Origin: Phycisphaerales bacterium
Lineage (GTDB): Bacteria > Planctomycetota > Phycisphaerae > Phycisphaerales > SM1A02
Assembly: GCA_028278245.1 (NCBI GenBank)
Contig: JANQEQ010000097.1
Span: 105,402 to 169,401 of the forward strand
Length of the DNA stretch: 64,000 bases
Reading direction: 5' to 3'
The notes beneath the pieces are model-generated. The model worked only from the letters and a program-made list of their open reading frames with translations. It made no database searches and was not told where the DNA came from. Each line of letters begins with the position of its first letter. Positions within the stretch are counted from its first letter, which is position 1. The position numbers and the translations under genes are program-made. Positions 1-6,557 of this stretch are shown here, in pieces.

Positions 1-1
1 T

Positions 2-76
2 TATCGGTTCGGAGTGAAGGTGGCTATCCAACCGGCCGAAATGTACGTGGTGGAGAGAAGATGGTCCGGCTCTTAG
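2..76 (+). CDS. 3' end of an upstream gene, possibly PilZ-like (partial)
   Basis: The first 25 codons of frame 2 are open and end in TAG at 74-76. The visible peptide starts YRFGVKVAIQ and is followed 15 bases later by the next start codon. The YRFGVKV stretch resembles the last strand of PilZ domains and the YRVGVQF near the end of the neighbouring PilZ protein, so this could be the tail of a second PilZ protein. The fragment is too short to be sure, and the start lies outside the window. Confidence 0.4.
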   Translation, partial: YRFGVKVAIQPAEMYVVERRWSGS

Positions 77-91
77 AACAGGAGTAAACCC

Positions 92-433
92 GTGAACACG
101 GTCGGGAACCTTACCGAGCAGACCGAAGATCTCAATGATGCCCCGTTGAAATTCGAAAGGCGACGCGCTGAACGCTGGCCGATGGATGGCGCTGCGTCGG
201 CATTCCGCCTGACCGGAGACAGCTTTGGTCTCATGCATGATCTGGTGGTCAATGATTATTCCCAGGGCGGCGTGGGGGTGATCAGCGAATCACCCATCGA
301 ACCGGGTACGTTGATCTCGATCGGGTTTCAACAGCCCGGCGTGGTCGCACGACGCGGCGTGGTCAGACGTTGTCAACCGTGTGGGAAAGGTTATCGGGTG
401 GGAGTTCAGTTTGAACTCCGCCAGGCAGCTTGA
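92..433 (+). CDS. PilZ-domain protein, likely c-di-GMP binding
   Basis: This is a 113-residue single-domain protein. Both PilZ ligand motifs are visible: an RxxxR motif at R24-R28 (in ERRRAERW) and DxSxxG at D55, S57 and G60 (in NDYSQGG). In the family these residues bind c-di-GMP. The protein has no signal peptide or membrane segment and is probably a cytoplasmic receptor. The start is GTG at 92, chosen because GGAG lies at 81-84 at good spacing. It opens a long run of pilus/secretion genes and is separated from them by a strong terminator, so it is its own transcription unit or ends an upstream one. An HD-GYP phosphodiesterase in the same locus makes control of the pilus by c-di-GMP a reasonable inference. 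Confidence 0.85.
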   Translation: MNTVGNLTEQTEDLNDAPLKFERRRAERWPMDGAASAFRLTGDSFGLMHDLVVNDYSQGGVGVISESPIEPGTLISIGFQQPGVVARRGVVRRCQPCGKGYRVGVQFELRQAA

Positions 434-481
434 AGGAATATTGCTTGGTTAGCAGGCGGCGCTTTCCGGACGGAAGAGAGA

Positions 482-529
482 ACCGCAATTTGTCAGCGCA
501 AGGAAGCGCTGTTCGAATTGCGGTTTTTT
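482..529 (+). terminator. Rho-independent terminator after the PilZ gene
   Basis: A 9-bp stem, ACCGCAATT at 482-490 with AATTGCGGT at 516-524, encloses a second GC stem (CAGCGC 494-499 with GCGCTG 506-511). It is followed by a run of six T (524-529). The form is classical, and it separates the PilZ gene from the pilin genes. Confidence 0.88.
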
Positions 530-904
530 GCAGGTGCGATAACCCAATTCGTCCCAACACTTTCTATCAGGATCCCGATCCCTGTTCGATCAAACCTGTC
601 AGACAAGAGATATGAGAACAAAGGATGACGCAGACTCTGCGTTTTATTACGGCGCGAATGGTCCCAACTGCATGTTCTTGCTCGACATGTCCTTGCCGAA
701 AGCCGATAGGAATCGTGAACTTCATTCTGGCACCTGTGAGATCCGCTCGGTGCGGGCTGCAGGAAATTGAAACTATGGCCCAGTGAGGAGTTGAAGGCAG
801 CTGAGTGAAGCACAACTCAGTTCATTCCAGGTAAGGGAGGGACGAAGCGGCGGATCGTGACGCCCAGCCCACTAACAACGACGAAGTCAGTCGAAGGAGT
901 ACGC
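530..904 (+). other. Long leader/intergenic region before the pilin genes
   Basis: No convincing gene is visible here. A short inverted repeat (ACGCAGA 628-634, TCTGCGT 636-642) is followed by TTTATT and could be a weak terminator. The rest is presumably the promoter and leader of the pilus operon. I could not identify a clear -35/-10 pair or a sigma-54 -24/-12 element. The ribosome-binding site GGAG at 896-899 serves the first pilin gene. Confidence 0.5.
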
Positions 905-1264
905 ATGATGCGGTATCGAGCACAACGAGCATTTACACTTATTGAAATTCTGATTGTGGTGGTCATTCTCGGCATTCTGGCAGCCATCGTCATCCCGCAG
1001 TTCACCTCTGCGTCCGATGATGCAGCACAAAGTTCAGCCAAGTCCCACCTCCAGACCGTCCGAGCCCAGATACAACTGTACAAGTTCGAGAATGGTGGAT
1101 TCCCTGCAACGATCGACCTTTTGGTTCCCAATTATCTCCAGCAGGATCCGGAAGACGATGTGTCAATTGGTGACTATACCTTCACCTACACCTATGTTGC
1201 AGATCCTGAGTCGGGGACATTCATGTGTGATCAGCATGATACGGAAGAAGAAGGTATCTGGTAA
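905..1264 (+). CDS. Type IV pilin / GspG-like major pseudopilin
   Basis: This 119-residue protein begins with a short basic leader and the class III signal RAFTLIEILIVV. Cleavage would come before Phe, with Ala rather than the common Gly at -1 and Glu at +5. A hydrophobic helix (VVILGILAAIVIP) follows, then a small soluble domain with the NGGFPATIDLL pattern typical of GspG-type pseudopilins. ATG 905 is preferred over upstream in-frame starts because AAGGAG sits 5-8 bases before it; ATG 908 is also possible. As the first of three pilin-like genes it is the best candidate for the main fibre subunit. It would be processed by a prepilin peptidase encoded elsewhere. Confidence 0.88.
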   Translation: MMRYRAQRAFTLIEILIVVVILGILAAIVIPQFTSASDDAAQSSAKSHLQTVRAQIQLYKFENGGFPATIDLLVPNYLQQDPEDDVSIGDYTFTYTYVADPESGTFMCDQHDTEEEGIW

Positions 1265-1307
1265 ACCATCGTGATGACTGCACGGGGATGATATGTAACA
1301 ACGAATT

Positions 1308-1327
1308 CTGGCGCGGTAACGCGCCAG
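1308..1327 (+). promoter_or_regulatory. GC-rich stem-loop between two pilin genes
   Basis: CTGGCGCG (1308-1315) pairs perfectly with CGCGCCAG (1320-1327) around a GTAA tetraloop. The following ATTCTTTAT is only moderately T-rich. It may be a weak terminator or an mRNA-stabilising hairpin, as is often found behind a highly expressed major pilin. Confidence 0.6.
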
Positions 1328-1389
1328 GATTCTTTATCTGTGTAATCCCTGAATTCATCGTTGTGAGGCTCTACTGATATGAGAGGAGC

Positions 1390-1728
1390 ATGATGAAGAA
1401 ACAGATAGTACGTATCAAATACAAAGCATTCACACTCATCGAAGTTCTCATTGTTGTGTTGATCGTGGCTATTCTCGCGGCCATCGTCGTGGCTCATTAC
1501 ATCGACATTATTGACGATTCCGAGGAATCAGCCGTTAGGACTCAACTCCAGGTGTTACGCACAGAGATTGGCCGTTACCTTTTTTATGAGAATGAATATC
1601 CCCCCGATTTGGACACCCTGCATACCGCAGAGTACATCTCCAGCCCGCCGGAGCATCCCGGGGAGGGTGAATGGGTCTATGACGCGGAAACAGGAGAATT
1701 GCTCTCCAGTGTTGATGAAAACTGGTAG
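1390..1728 (+). CDS. Second type IV pilin-like / pseudopilin protein
   Basis: The protein has 112 residues. A basic leader of about 12 residues precedes the prepilin motif KAFTLIEVLIVV (Ala at -1, Glu at +5). The hydrophobic helix follows, and then a soluble part with YENEYPPDLDTL, the same NxxYPxxLxxL pattern as GspG-like pseudopilins. It is clearly paralogous to the gene at 905 but more acidic and shorter. GAGGAG at 1384-1389 is tight against ATG 1390, so ATG 1393 is equally likely as the start. It lies downstream of a hairpin that may lower its expression relative to the first pilin, which suggests a minor subunit. That last point is inference. Confidence 0.85.
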   Translation: MMKKQIVRIKYKAFTLIEVLIVVLIVAILAAIVVAHYIDIIDDSEESAVRTQLQVLRTEIGRYLFYENEYPPDLDTLHTAEYISSPPEHPGEGEWVYDAETGELLSSVDENW

Positions 1729-1830
1729 GGGAGCGCAACCGGTAAGGTTCAACACCAATCAGGAGGAAATGGCAATTTGGGGGAGGCACGGAGGCTGACT
1801 GTTTGTCATGTTTAATTCCAGGAGCGGTGC

Positions 1831-2562
1831 ATGGCAAGAACCTGTGATCCAACTCCGATGACCCATCCTACTCCAGGCACATGCTTGGCCGTAGGAGGTT
1901 TTCGGCGCAAGCATCGGCTCGGCTCGGCAATGTCGGCAGTGTTGCTGTTCATGTGTTGCGGGAGTTTGCTGGCAGTGGTCACCATGACCGCTCAGCCAAA
2001 ATTTCTCTTTGCTGATGCTAAGGCACCAACCCCGAGCATTGCAGCGCATCCGCAGAACCAGAGGATTATCGAAGCACTGGCTACGCTTATCGGCAGTAGT
2101 GTGGAAGTGATGGCTGTGCATCAGCGTGGACCGACCCCTTACTTTGAAATCGTCCTGTGGATGGAGGATACGCGCAATCCCGGGCAGATTGATCCCGAGG
2201 AAGTAGCCGTGTTGTGTCACAGCGAGATTCTATGGACGATCACGTACTATCGCCTGGAAGGGTCGATGTCACCTGATGAGTATTTACAAAGCGACTCATT
2301 CTTCTGGTGCCGTGAAGGATTGAGCCAACCGGCATTCTGCAACTGGTGGCGCACGCAAAGCATGGTTGAGCCAAAGGTCATTGCAGTGGGGATATCGGAC
2401 TTACATTGTGAGCAGATGGAAGAGGGTGATAACAATACATCTCTCCTGCGGATCTCACTCACTTGGGCGGCAGATTCGACCGATGGTCCAGACGAGGCGT
2501 CGGTCTTTGTGGACGTTTTATTGTCCCCGGAAGGCGCTCAAGGAGTTTCTGCAGATGCGTAA
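1831..2562 (+). CDS. Unrecognised single-pass membrane protein in the pilus operon
   Basis: I do not recognise the family of this 243-residue protein. After a basic N-terminus (FRRKHR) it has one hydrophobic segment at about residues 34-54 (MSAVLLFMCCGSLLAVV), then a probably periplasmic domain of about 190 residues. That domain holds several cysteines and aromatic stretches such as EIVLWMED and FCNWWRTQS. No prepilin cleavage motif is present. ATG 1831 has GGAG at 1821-1824. The 3' end overlaps the next gene by 8 bases, so the two are probably translated together. Its place between the pilin genes and PilM-like genes matches that of minor pseudopilins or accessory factors in other systems, but a role cannot be read from the sequence. 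Confidence 0.7.
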   Translation: MARTCDPTPMTHPTPGTCLAVGGFRRKHRLGSAMSAVLLFMCCGSLLAVVTMTAQPKFLFADAKAPTPSIAAHPQNQRIIEALATLIGSSVEVMAVHQRGPTPYFEIVLWMEDTRNPGQIDPEEVAVLCHSEILWTITYYRLEGSMSPDEYLQSDSFFWCREGLSQPAFCNWWRTQSMVEPKVIAVGISDLHCEQMEEGDNNTSLLRISLTWAADSTDGPDEASVFVDVLLSPEGAQGVSADA

Positions 2563-2854
2563 ACGACAACTGAATTATCTGAACTTCATCCTTACGGTGA
2601 ATGCTGTATTGCTCCTGGCCATAGCCTGGGGGAATGTGGCAGAGCAGCCGATGCTTTCACAGGCTGCCGAAGCTGATACGCGCCGATTCGTTGTACCCAA
2701 TGCAGCGGATCAGCGGCAGAAGATGATTGATGCTTTGAAGGGCGTGCGGCAATCCGTGAACGAACAGACACGATTGCTGGAAAGCGGCAAAGTGAAGGTT
2801 GAAGTGACCAATCTCGATGAGGTGCGGGTTGAAATAAACCAGGGAGGAGGTTGA
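2555..2854 (+). CDS. Small unrecognised membrane protein, pilus operon
   Basis: This 99-residue protein has one N-terminal transmembrane helix (about residues 8-26, NFILTVNAVLLLAIAW). A polar, probably helical tail follows, with ADQRQKMIDALKGV and VNEQTRLLE. ATG 2555 is chosen because AGGAG at 2541-2545 is well placed; it lies inside the end of the previous gene. An open frame extends further upstream but runs through that gene. The layout of one helix followed by a short coiled-coil-like region resembles small assembly proteins such as PilN/PilO types, but there is no clear family match. Confidence 0.65.
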   Translation: MRKRQLNYLNFILTVNAVLLLAIAWGNVAEQPMLSQAAEADTRRFVVPNAADQRQKMIDALKGVRQSVNEQTRLLESGKVKVEVTNLDEVRVEINQGGG

Positions 2855-2877
2855 GGGCGGAGGCCGGAGACGTCGTC

Positions 2878-3453
2878 ATGGCTATCAATCGTTCATGTCA
2901 TCGCAACCGGGGTTATGCGTATACCCTGATTGAAGTATTGATCGTGGTCACACTTCTGGGTCTGGCCAGTGCGTTGCTGATTCCCTATCTCGTTCACGGC
3001 GACAGCATGCAGCTCCAGGCCGCAGTTCGGCATGTGGTGGCCGATATCAGTTTCGCGCAGTCCGATGCCCTGTCGCACCAGGAGTATCGACGAGTACATT
3101 TTTACGATGACGGCAGTGGATATTGCCTGGTGCGGGTTGATCAGGCTGACATCGGATCAGAATTTGACGCGGAAACCGCGGATTACATTCACGATCCCAT
3201 CGCGCCCGGACATGAAGCCGGCCACTACATTTTCGATCTGTCAACGGAAGAAGGATTCGATGGTGTTTCCATCACCGATGTTGATATCGACGGTGATGAC
3301 GGACACGATCTGTATTTCGATCCCCTGGGGGGAACTGTGATGACCGGGGGTGTGCCGGGGATCGGGGGAACCATTAAGATCACTGCAGGTGAAGATACTT
3401 ATGAGATTGATATTGCTCCGTTCACCGGGAAGTTAACGGTAACGCTGCAATAA
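2878..3453 (+). CDS. GspH/FimT-like minor pseudopilin
   Basis: The protein has 191 residues from ATG 2878, which has GGAG at 2866-2869. The prepilin motif GYAYTLIEVLIVV is present, with Ala at -1 and Tyr instead of Phe at +1, followed by the hydrophobic helix. The segment MQLQAAVRHVVADISFAQSDAL fits GspH/FimT pseudopilins, in which this helix continues into a beta-rich globular domain. The C-terminal half is rich in Asp and Gly (DVDIDGDDGHD), suggestive of a calcium site. A TTG at 2851 overlapping the previous stop is an alternative but is too close to its GGAGG. It would be a minor, tip-forming subunit of the fibre. Confidence 0.82.
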   Translation: MAINRSCHRNRGYAYTLIEVLIVVTLLGLASALLIPYLVHGDSMQLQAAVRHVVADISFAQSDALSHQEYRRVHFYDDGSGYCLVRVDQADIGSEFDAETADYIHDPIAPGHEAGHYIFDLSTEEGFDGVSITDVDIDGDDGHDLYFDPLGGTVMTGGVPGIGGTIKITAGEDTYEIDIAPFTGKLTVTLQ

Positions 3454-3508
3454 CCGATTCAGGGAAGGCATACGAAGAATTGATAAATAACAATCACGGG
3501 AGATTAAC

Positions 3509-4672
3509 GTGCTAGCGGGAAGATTTTCATCTTCGATGGGACTGGTTGGGGTGGATTATGGCTCTGATGCCATGAAGTTTCTTCAATTGCGCGAGCATCA
3601 GGAGCAATTGCAGGTCATCGGTGCAACGGTTTGTGATTTAGGGAGTGTGACGGAGGGATCACGCCCCGGCTCCGATTTGAGTGAGTCGATTCGCAGTACT
3701 TTTAATGCAGGAGGTTTTACCGGTCGGCGATGTGCGGTGAATCTGCCTAGAGACGATGTGTATGTTCAGTCACTGCGACTTCCTGTTATGTCTGATGTGG
3801 AACTGCGCCAGGCGATTCAATGGGAAGCTTCACAACGATTTGATCTGGAACATGAGGATGTCAAGGCGGACTTCATTCGTACAGGTGCCCTGGGGCAAAG
3901 CGGAGAGAAGCGAGAGGAAATCCTTTTAATCGCTGCATCCCAGAAAAAAATACTGCAGCGACTGGAACCGTTGGTGGAAGGGGGATTGCGACCTGTTCGT
4001 GTGGAGACGAATTTCACTGCGATAGCGCGCACTTTTGGGAGGCGTTGCCGCAGGATGGGAGATCGCAGCATCGTCCGAGCGATTGTGGAGGTCGGATCAT
4101 CCGGCTCGATGGTGATTGTGCTTCAGGGCGATCAGATCGCTTTCTGCAAACCGATCCGGATCGGCGGCACGAAATTCAATACTGCAGTCGCTGAACACCT
4201 GCAAATGGAAGTGTCTGCTGCGGCAGAGTTGCGCGCGGGACGCATGCGTCAGATGAATGCAGTTGACACGGGAGAAGTCCATCTCGATGAGTCAACTGAT
4301 CGTGCCATTTATGAAGCGGTTCGGCCGCTGTTCCGTGATTTAACCAAGGAAGTTGTGTTGTGTCTGCGTCACTATGGCGTGACATTCCGTGGCCGTCCAC
4401 CAGATCAGATCATTCTGACCGGAGGTGAGGGAATGGAACCCCGGCTAGATCAGATCCTTGCTGAAGGCAGCGGTATTCAAGTTCAGTTCGATGACGCAGC
4501 CGGCACGATGGAATCGGTGATGGGCCAGATCGGCAAGACCATCAATCGAGGGGGCGGCCTCAGCGGTTCCTGGGTTGTGGCAACGGGATTGAGTATGCGC
4601 GGAATTCGCGCTCAAACCACGCTTGAAGAAGACGGCGGCACTGCCGTGCAAACGAGAAAGGAAGCGGCATGA
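3509..4672 (+). CDS. pilM: PilM-like cytoplasmic actin-fold assembly protein
   Basis: This protein of 387 residues begins MGLVGVDYGSDAMKFLQL (about residues 10-27), equivalent to the phosphate-1 loop of PilM and FtsA-like actin folds. A later ILTGGEGM segment (about residue 308) matches the adenosine-motif region. PilM binds the short N-terminal tail of PilN on the cytoplasmic face of the inner membrane and couples the ATPase to the rest of the machine. GTG 3509 is chosen because GGGAG lies at 3498-3502. Its stop overlaps the next start (ATGA), and the PilN-, PilO- and PilP-like order that follows supports the call. Confidence 0.85.
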   Translation: MLAGRFSSSMGLVGVDYGSDAMKFLQLREHQEQLQVIGATVCDLGSVTEGSRPGSDLSESIRSTFNAGGFTGRRCAVNLPRDDVYVQSLRLPVMSDVELRQAIQWEASQRFDLEHEDVKADFIRTGALGQSGEKREEILLIAASQKKILQRLEPLVEGGLRPVRVETNFTAIARTFGRRCRRMGDRSIVRAIVEVGSSGSMVIVLQGDQIAFCKPIRIGGTKFNTAVAEHLQMEVSAAAELRAGRMRQMNAVDTGEVHLDESTDRAIYEAVRPLFRDLTKEVVLCLRHYGVTFRGRPPDQIILTGGEGMEPRLDQILAEGSGIQVQFDDAAGTMESVMGQIGKTINRGGGLSGSWVVATGLSMRGIRAQTTLEEDGGTAVQTRKEAA

Positions 4673-5352
4673 GGCAACACTCCGTCGATCTGCTGCCGGA
4701 TTCCATCCGTCTGTGTAATCAGGCGGGGATGCGCATGGGGCGGTGGTTGATGCTCATGATCGGGACATCGCTTCTGGTCGTGGCTCTGGTAACACATTCA
4801 AGAATTCAATTACAGTCGTCACATGAAGCATTAGTAGTCGCGGAGTCTCAGGCAAATCAGGCTCTGGCCGTTGAACAGCGTGCGCAGGATCTTCGCTCTA
4901 TTCTGCAGGCGGGGCGAGATGAGATCGAGCACTATCAAACACTGGCTTTCCCGCTTGAAATAAGCACTGTTCTGTCAACTTTGATCAACCGATTACCTGA
5001 AAGCGTATCACTCGATCGTATTGACTTTGATGCAGGCTCTCGGTGTCGAACGCGCTCGATCAGAAGTAAGGGTGAAGTTGACTCAGATGAAACCATCCCT
5101 CGGGTGTTGACTGGAGAAATAGCCGGTTTCGCTGCCAGTGATTTGCAGATTGCGGAACTCGTCGCAGCGCTGGAAAGCACACCGCCGTTTCGAGACGTCA
5201 GCATGGACTTCAGCCGCACCCGAGCGGTTCGCAGCAAATTAGCCCGTGAGTTTCGCTTGAGTTTTCACATTGACCTTGATGTTCGATACACAATCTCCAC
5301 GGTTTCCTCACTTCGGTGGGTGACCGGTCAGGAGGTGGAAGATGTCCAATAA
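4669..5352 (+). CDS. pilN: PilN-like inner-membrane assembly protein
   Basis: A protein of 227 residues. The N-terminal cytoplasmic tail contains VDLLPDSIR (residues 6-14), equivalent to the INLLP motif through which PilN binds PilM. One transmembrane helix follows at about residues 26-44 (WLMLMIGTSLLVVALVT), then a coiled-coil stretch rich in Gln and Ala, and a small alpha/beta domain. The start overlaps the pilM stop (ATGA), and the stop lies 11 bases inside the next gene, so the three genes are translationally coupled. The soluble domain is divergent from well-studied PilN proteins; assignment rests on the LLP motif, topology and gene order. Confidence 0.75.
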   Translation: MRQHSVDLLPDSIRLCNQAGMRMGRWLMLMIGTSLLVVALVTHSRIQLQSSHEALVVAESQANQALAVEQRAQDLRSILQAGRDEIEHYQTLAFPLEISTVLSTLINRLPESVSLDRIDFDAGSRCRTRSIRSKGEVDSDETIPRVLTGEIAGFAASDLQIAELVAALESTPPFRDVSMDFSRTRAVRSKLAREFRLSFHIDLDVRYTISTVSSLRWVTGQEVEDVQ

Positions 5353-5917
5353 TCGTCACCTTCTCTTTCTTGTTATGGCGCTGTGCCTTACGGTCATTGT
5401 CGGTGGGGGATTCCTTATTATCCCGGCATATCACCAGGCCAATCAGAACAAATCGAAAACTGAAAAGCTCAGAGCCAAGATCACCGGCCTGGCAAATCAG
5501 ACGATGACCGTGACTCAGTTGGCGGATGCAGTATCGGAAATGAATGAGCGTCTTGATCGGGAATTGAAAGTGATTCCCGAAGTTCCGGACATGGCATCAT
5601 TAATGCGAAAACTTTCGATGCCTGTGGATGGCGTCACGATCCAGGATCAGACCTTTACTGCCGGTTCACCAAATCCCGCAATACCGGGTGAAGAGGAAGG
5701 CGCACGATCCATGCCGCTCACCATCGACATGGTTGGGAGGTTTGATTCAGTGTTTGCCCTGATCAGGGCGGCTGAGTCCATGGACCGTCTGTTGCGTGTG
5801 AGTTCGGTTCGTATGGAAATCGATCACGACTGTGAGAATGCAGAGATCCGATTTGTCACGGCCTCAGTTGGTCTGGATGCAATCTTTGAACCTGTTGCGG
5901 AAGGGGAGGTGCACTGA
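5342..5917 (+). CDS. pilO: PilO-like inner-membrane assembly protein
   Basis: The protein has 191 residues with one N-terminal transmembrane helix (about 7-27, LLFLVMALCLTVIVGGGFLI). A helical stretch of about 50 residues (QNKSKTEKLRAKITGLANQ) and a small ferredoxin-like domain follow (SMPVDGVTIQDQTF, then MPLTIDMVGRFDSVFALI). PilO proteins have this layout, and the GxFxxVxxLI pattern is typical. It would pair with the PilN-like protein in the periplasm to form the alignment complex. The start is overlapped by the preceding gene and its stop TGA shares a base with the next ATG. Confidence 0.75.
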   Translation: MSNNRHLLFLVMALCLTVIVGGGFLIIPAYHQANQNKSKTEKLRAKITGLANQTMTVTQLADAVSEMNERLDRELKVIPEVPDMASLMRKLSMPVDGVTIQDQTFTAGSPNPAIPGEEEGARSMPLTIDMVGRFDSVFALIRAAESMDRLLRVSSVRMEIDHDCENAEIRFVTASVGLDAIFEPVAEGEVH

Positions 5918-6513
5918 TGTCCGTGATATTGAGACGGCTTTGGATACAGATCAGCGCCGATCGGAAACGATTCGGAATCTTTTGCGCTGCCTTCCTCGTA
6001 CTGCTGCTCTTCTGGGCACGACTGATCGTCGTATCACAAGCCCCGCGGGTGGTTATGGCGGAGGAGGATGAACAGGTCAATACAGCATCGACTGACGTTG
6101 AGAAGGTGTCCGATAAACCGGTTGCTCCGCCTATTGATATTGAGTTGGATCAGATTCCCAATCGCGATCCTTTCCTCATCAACGCAGAGCATTTTCCAGT
6201 TATCGCGCAAGTTCCGGTATTCGACCCAGAACAAGGCAAGTTGGGGGTGAAACCGACCGAAGATCCTGAACAGGCAGCACTTCGGAGAACCGCCGAATTG
6301 CAGAGCTTGGCCAGTCAATTCACGTTGCAGGGTGTGTTGAACCAACCACCCATGGCAGTGGTGAATGGCAATCTTTATCGGCCGGGCGATTGGATAACGA
6401 GTGTCGATCAAGAGCAGATTCGATTTGAAGTGAAAAGCATTGAGCAACGAAAGGTGACCATTGAATGCGAAGGTCGACAGTTCACATTAGAGATGACTAC
6501 GCCAGGGGGCTGA
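5917..6513 (+). CDS. PilP/GspC-like periplasmic coupling protein
   Basis: This 198-residue protein has an N-terminal membrane helix (about 18-40, FGIFCAAFLVLLLFWARLIVV) followed by an acidic linker. The segment RDPFLI (about 85-90) matches the RDPFxP signature of PilP and related proteins. The last 70 residues (FTLQGVLNQPPMAVVNGNLYRPGD, here given as its landmarks LQGVL and GDWI) look like the HR-type beta domain that contacts the secretin. PilP is usually a lipoprotein; this one is membrane-anchored like GspC. It sits between the PilO-like gene and the secretin, as expected. Confidence 0.72.
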   Translation: MSVILRRLWIQISADRKRFGIFCAAFLVLLLFWARLIVVSQAPRVVMAEEDEQVNTASTDVEKVSDKPVAPPIDIELDQIPNRDPFLINAEHFPVIAQVPVFDPEQGKLGVKPTEDPEQAALRRTAELQSLASQFTLQGVLNQPPMAVVNGNLYRPGDWITSVDQEQIRFEVKSIEQRKVTIECEGRQFTLEMTTPGG

Positions 6514-6557
6514 GTAGTACACACGAGCAACCGGGCCAGGCAGGAGTATCTCCCATT

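Noticed and set aside
700..740. Sigma-54 promoter for the pilin genes (a TGGCAC is present near 706)
   Set aside because: The matching TTGCA-type -12 element is not at the required distance.
493..815. Two overlapping minus-strand open frames in the gap before the pilin genes
   Set aside because: They overlap each other and the PilZ terminator, and have no start context, domains or consistent codon use.
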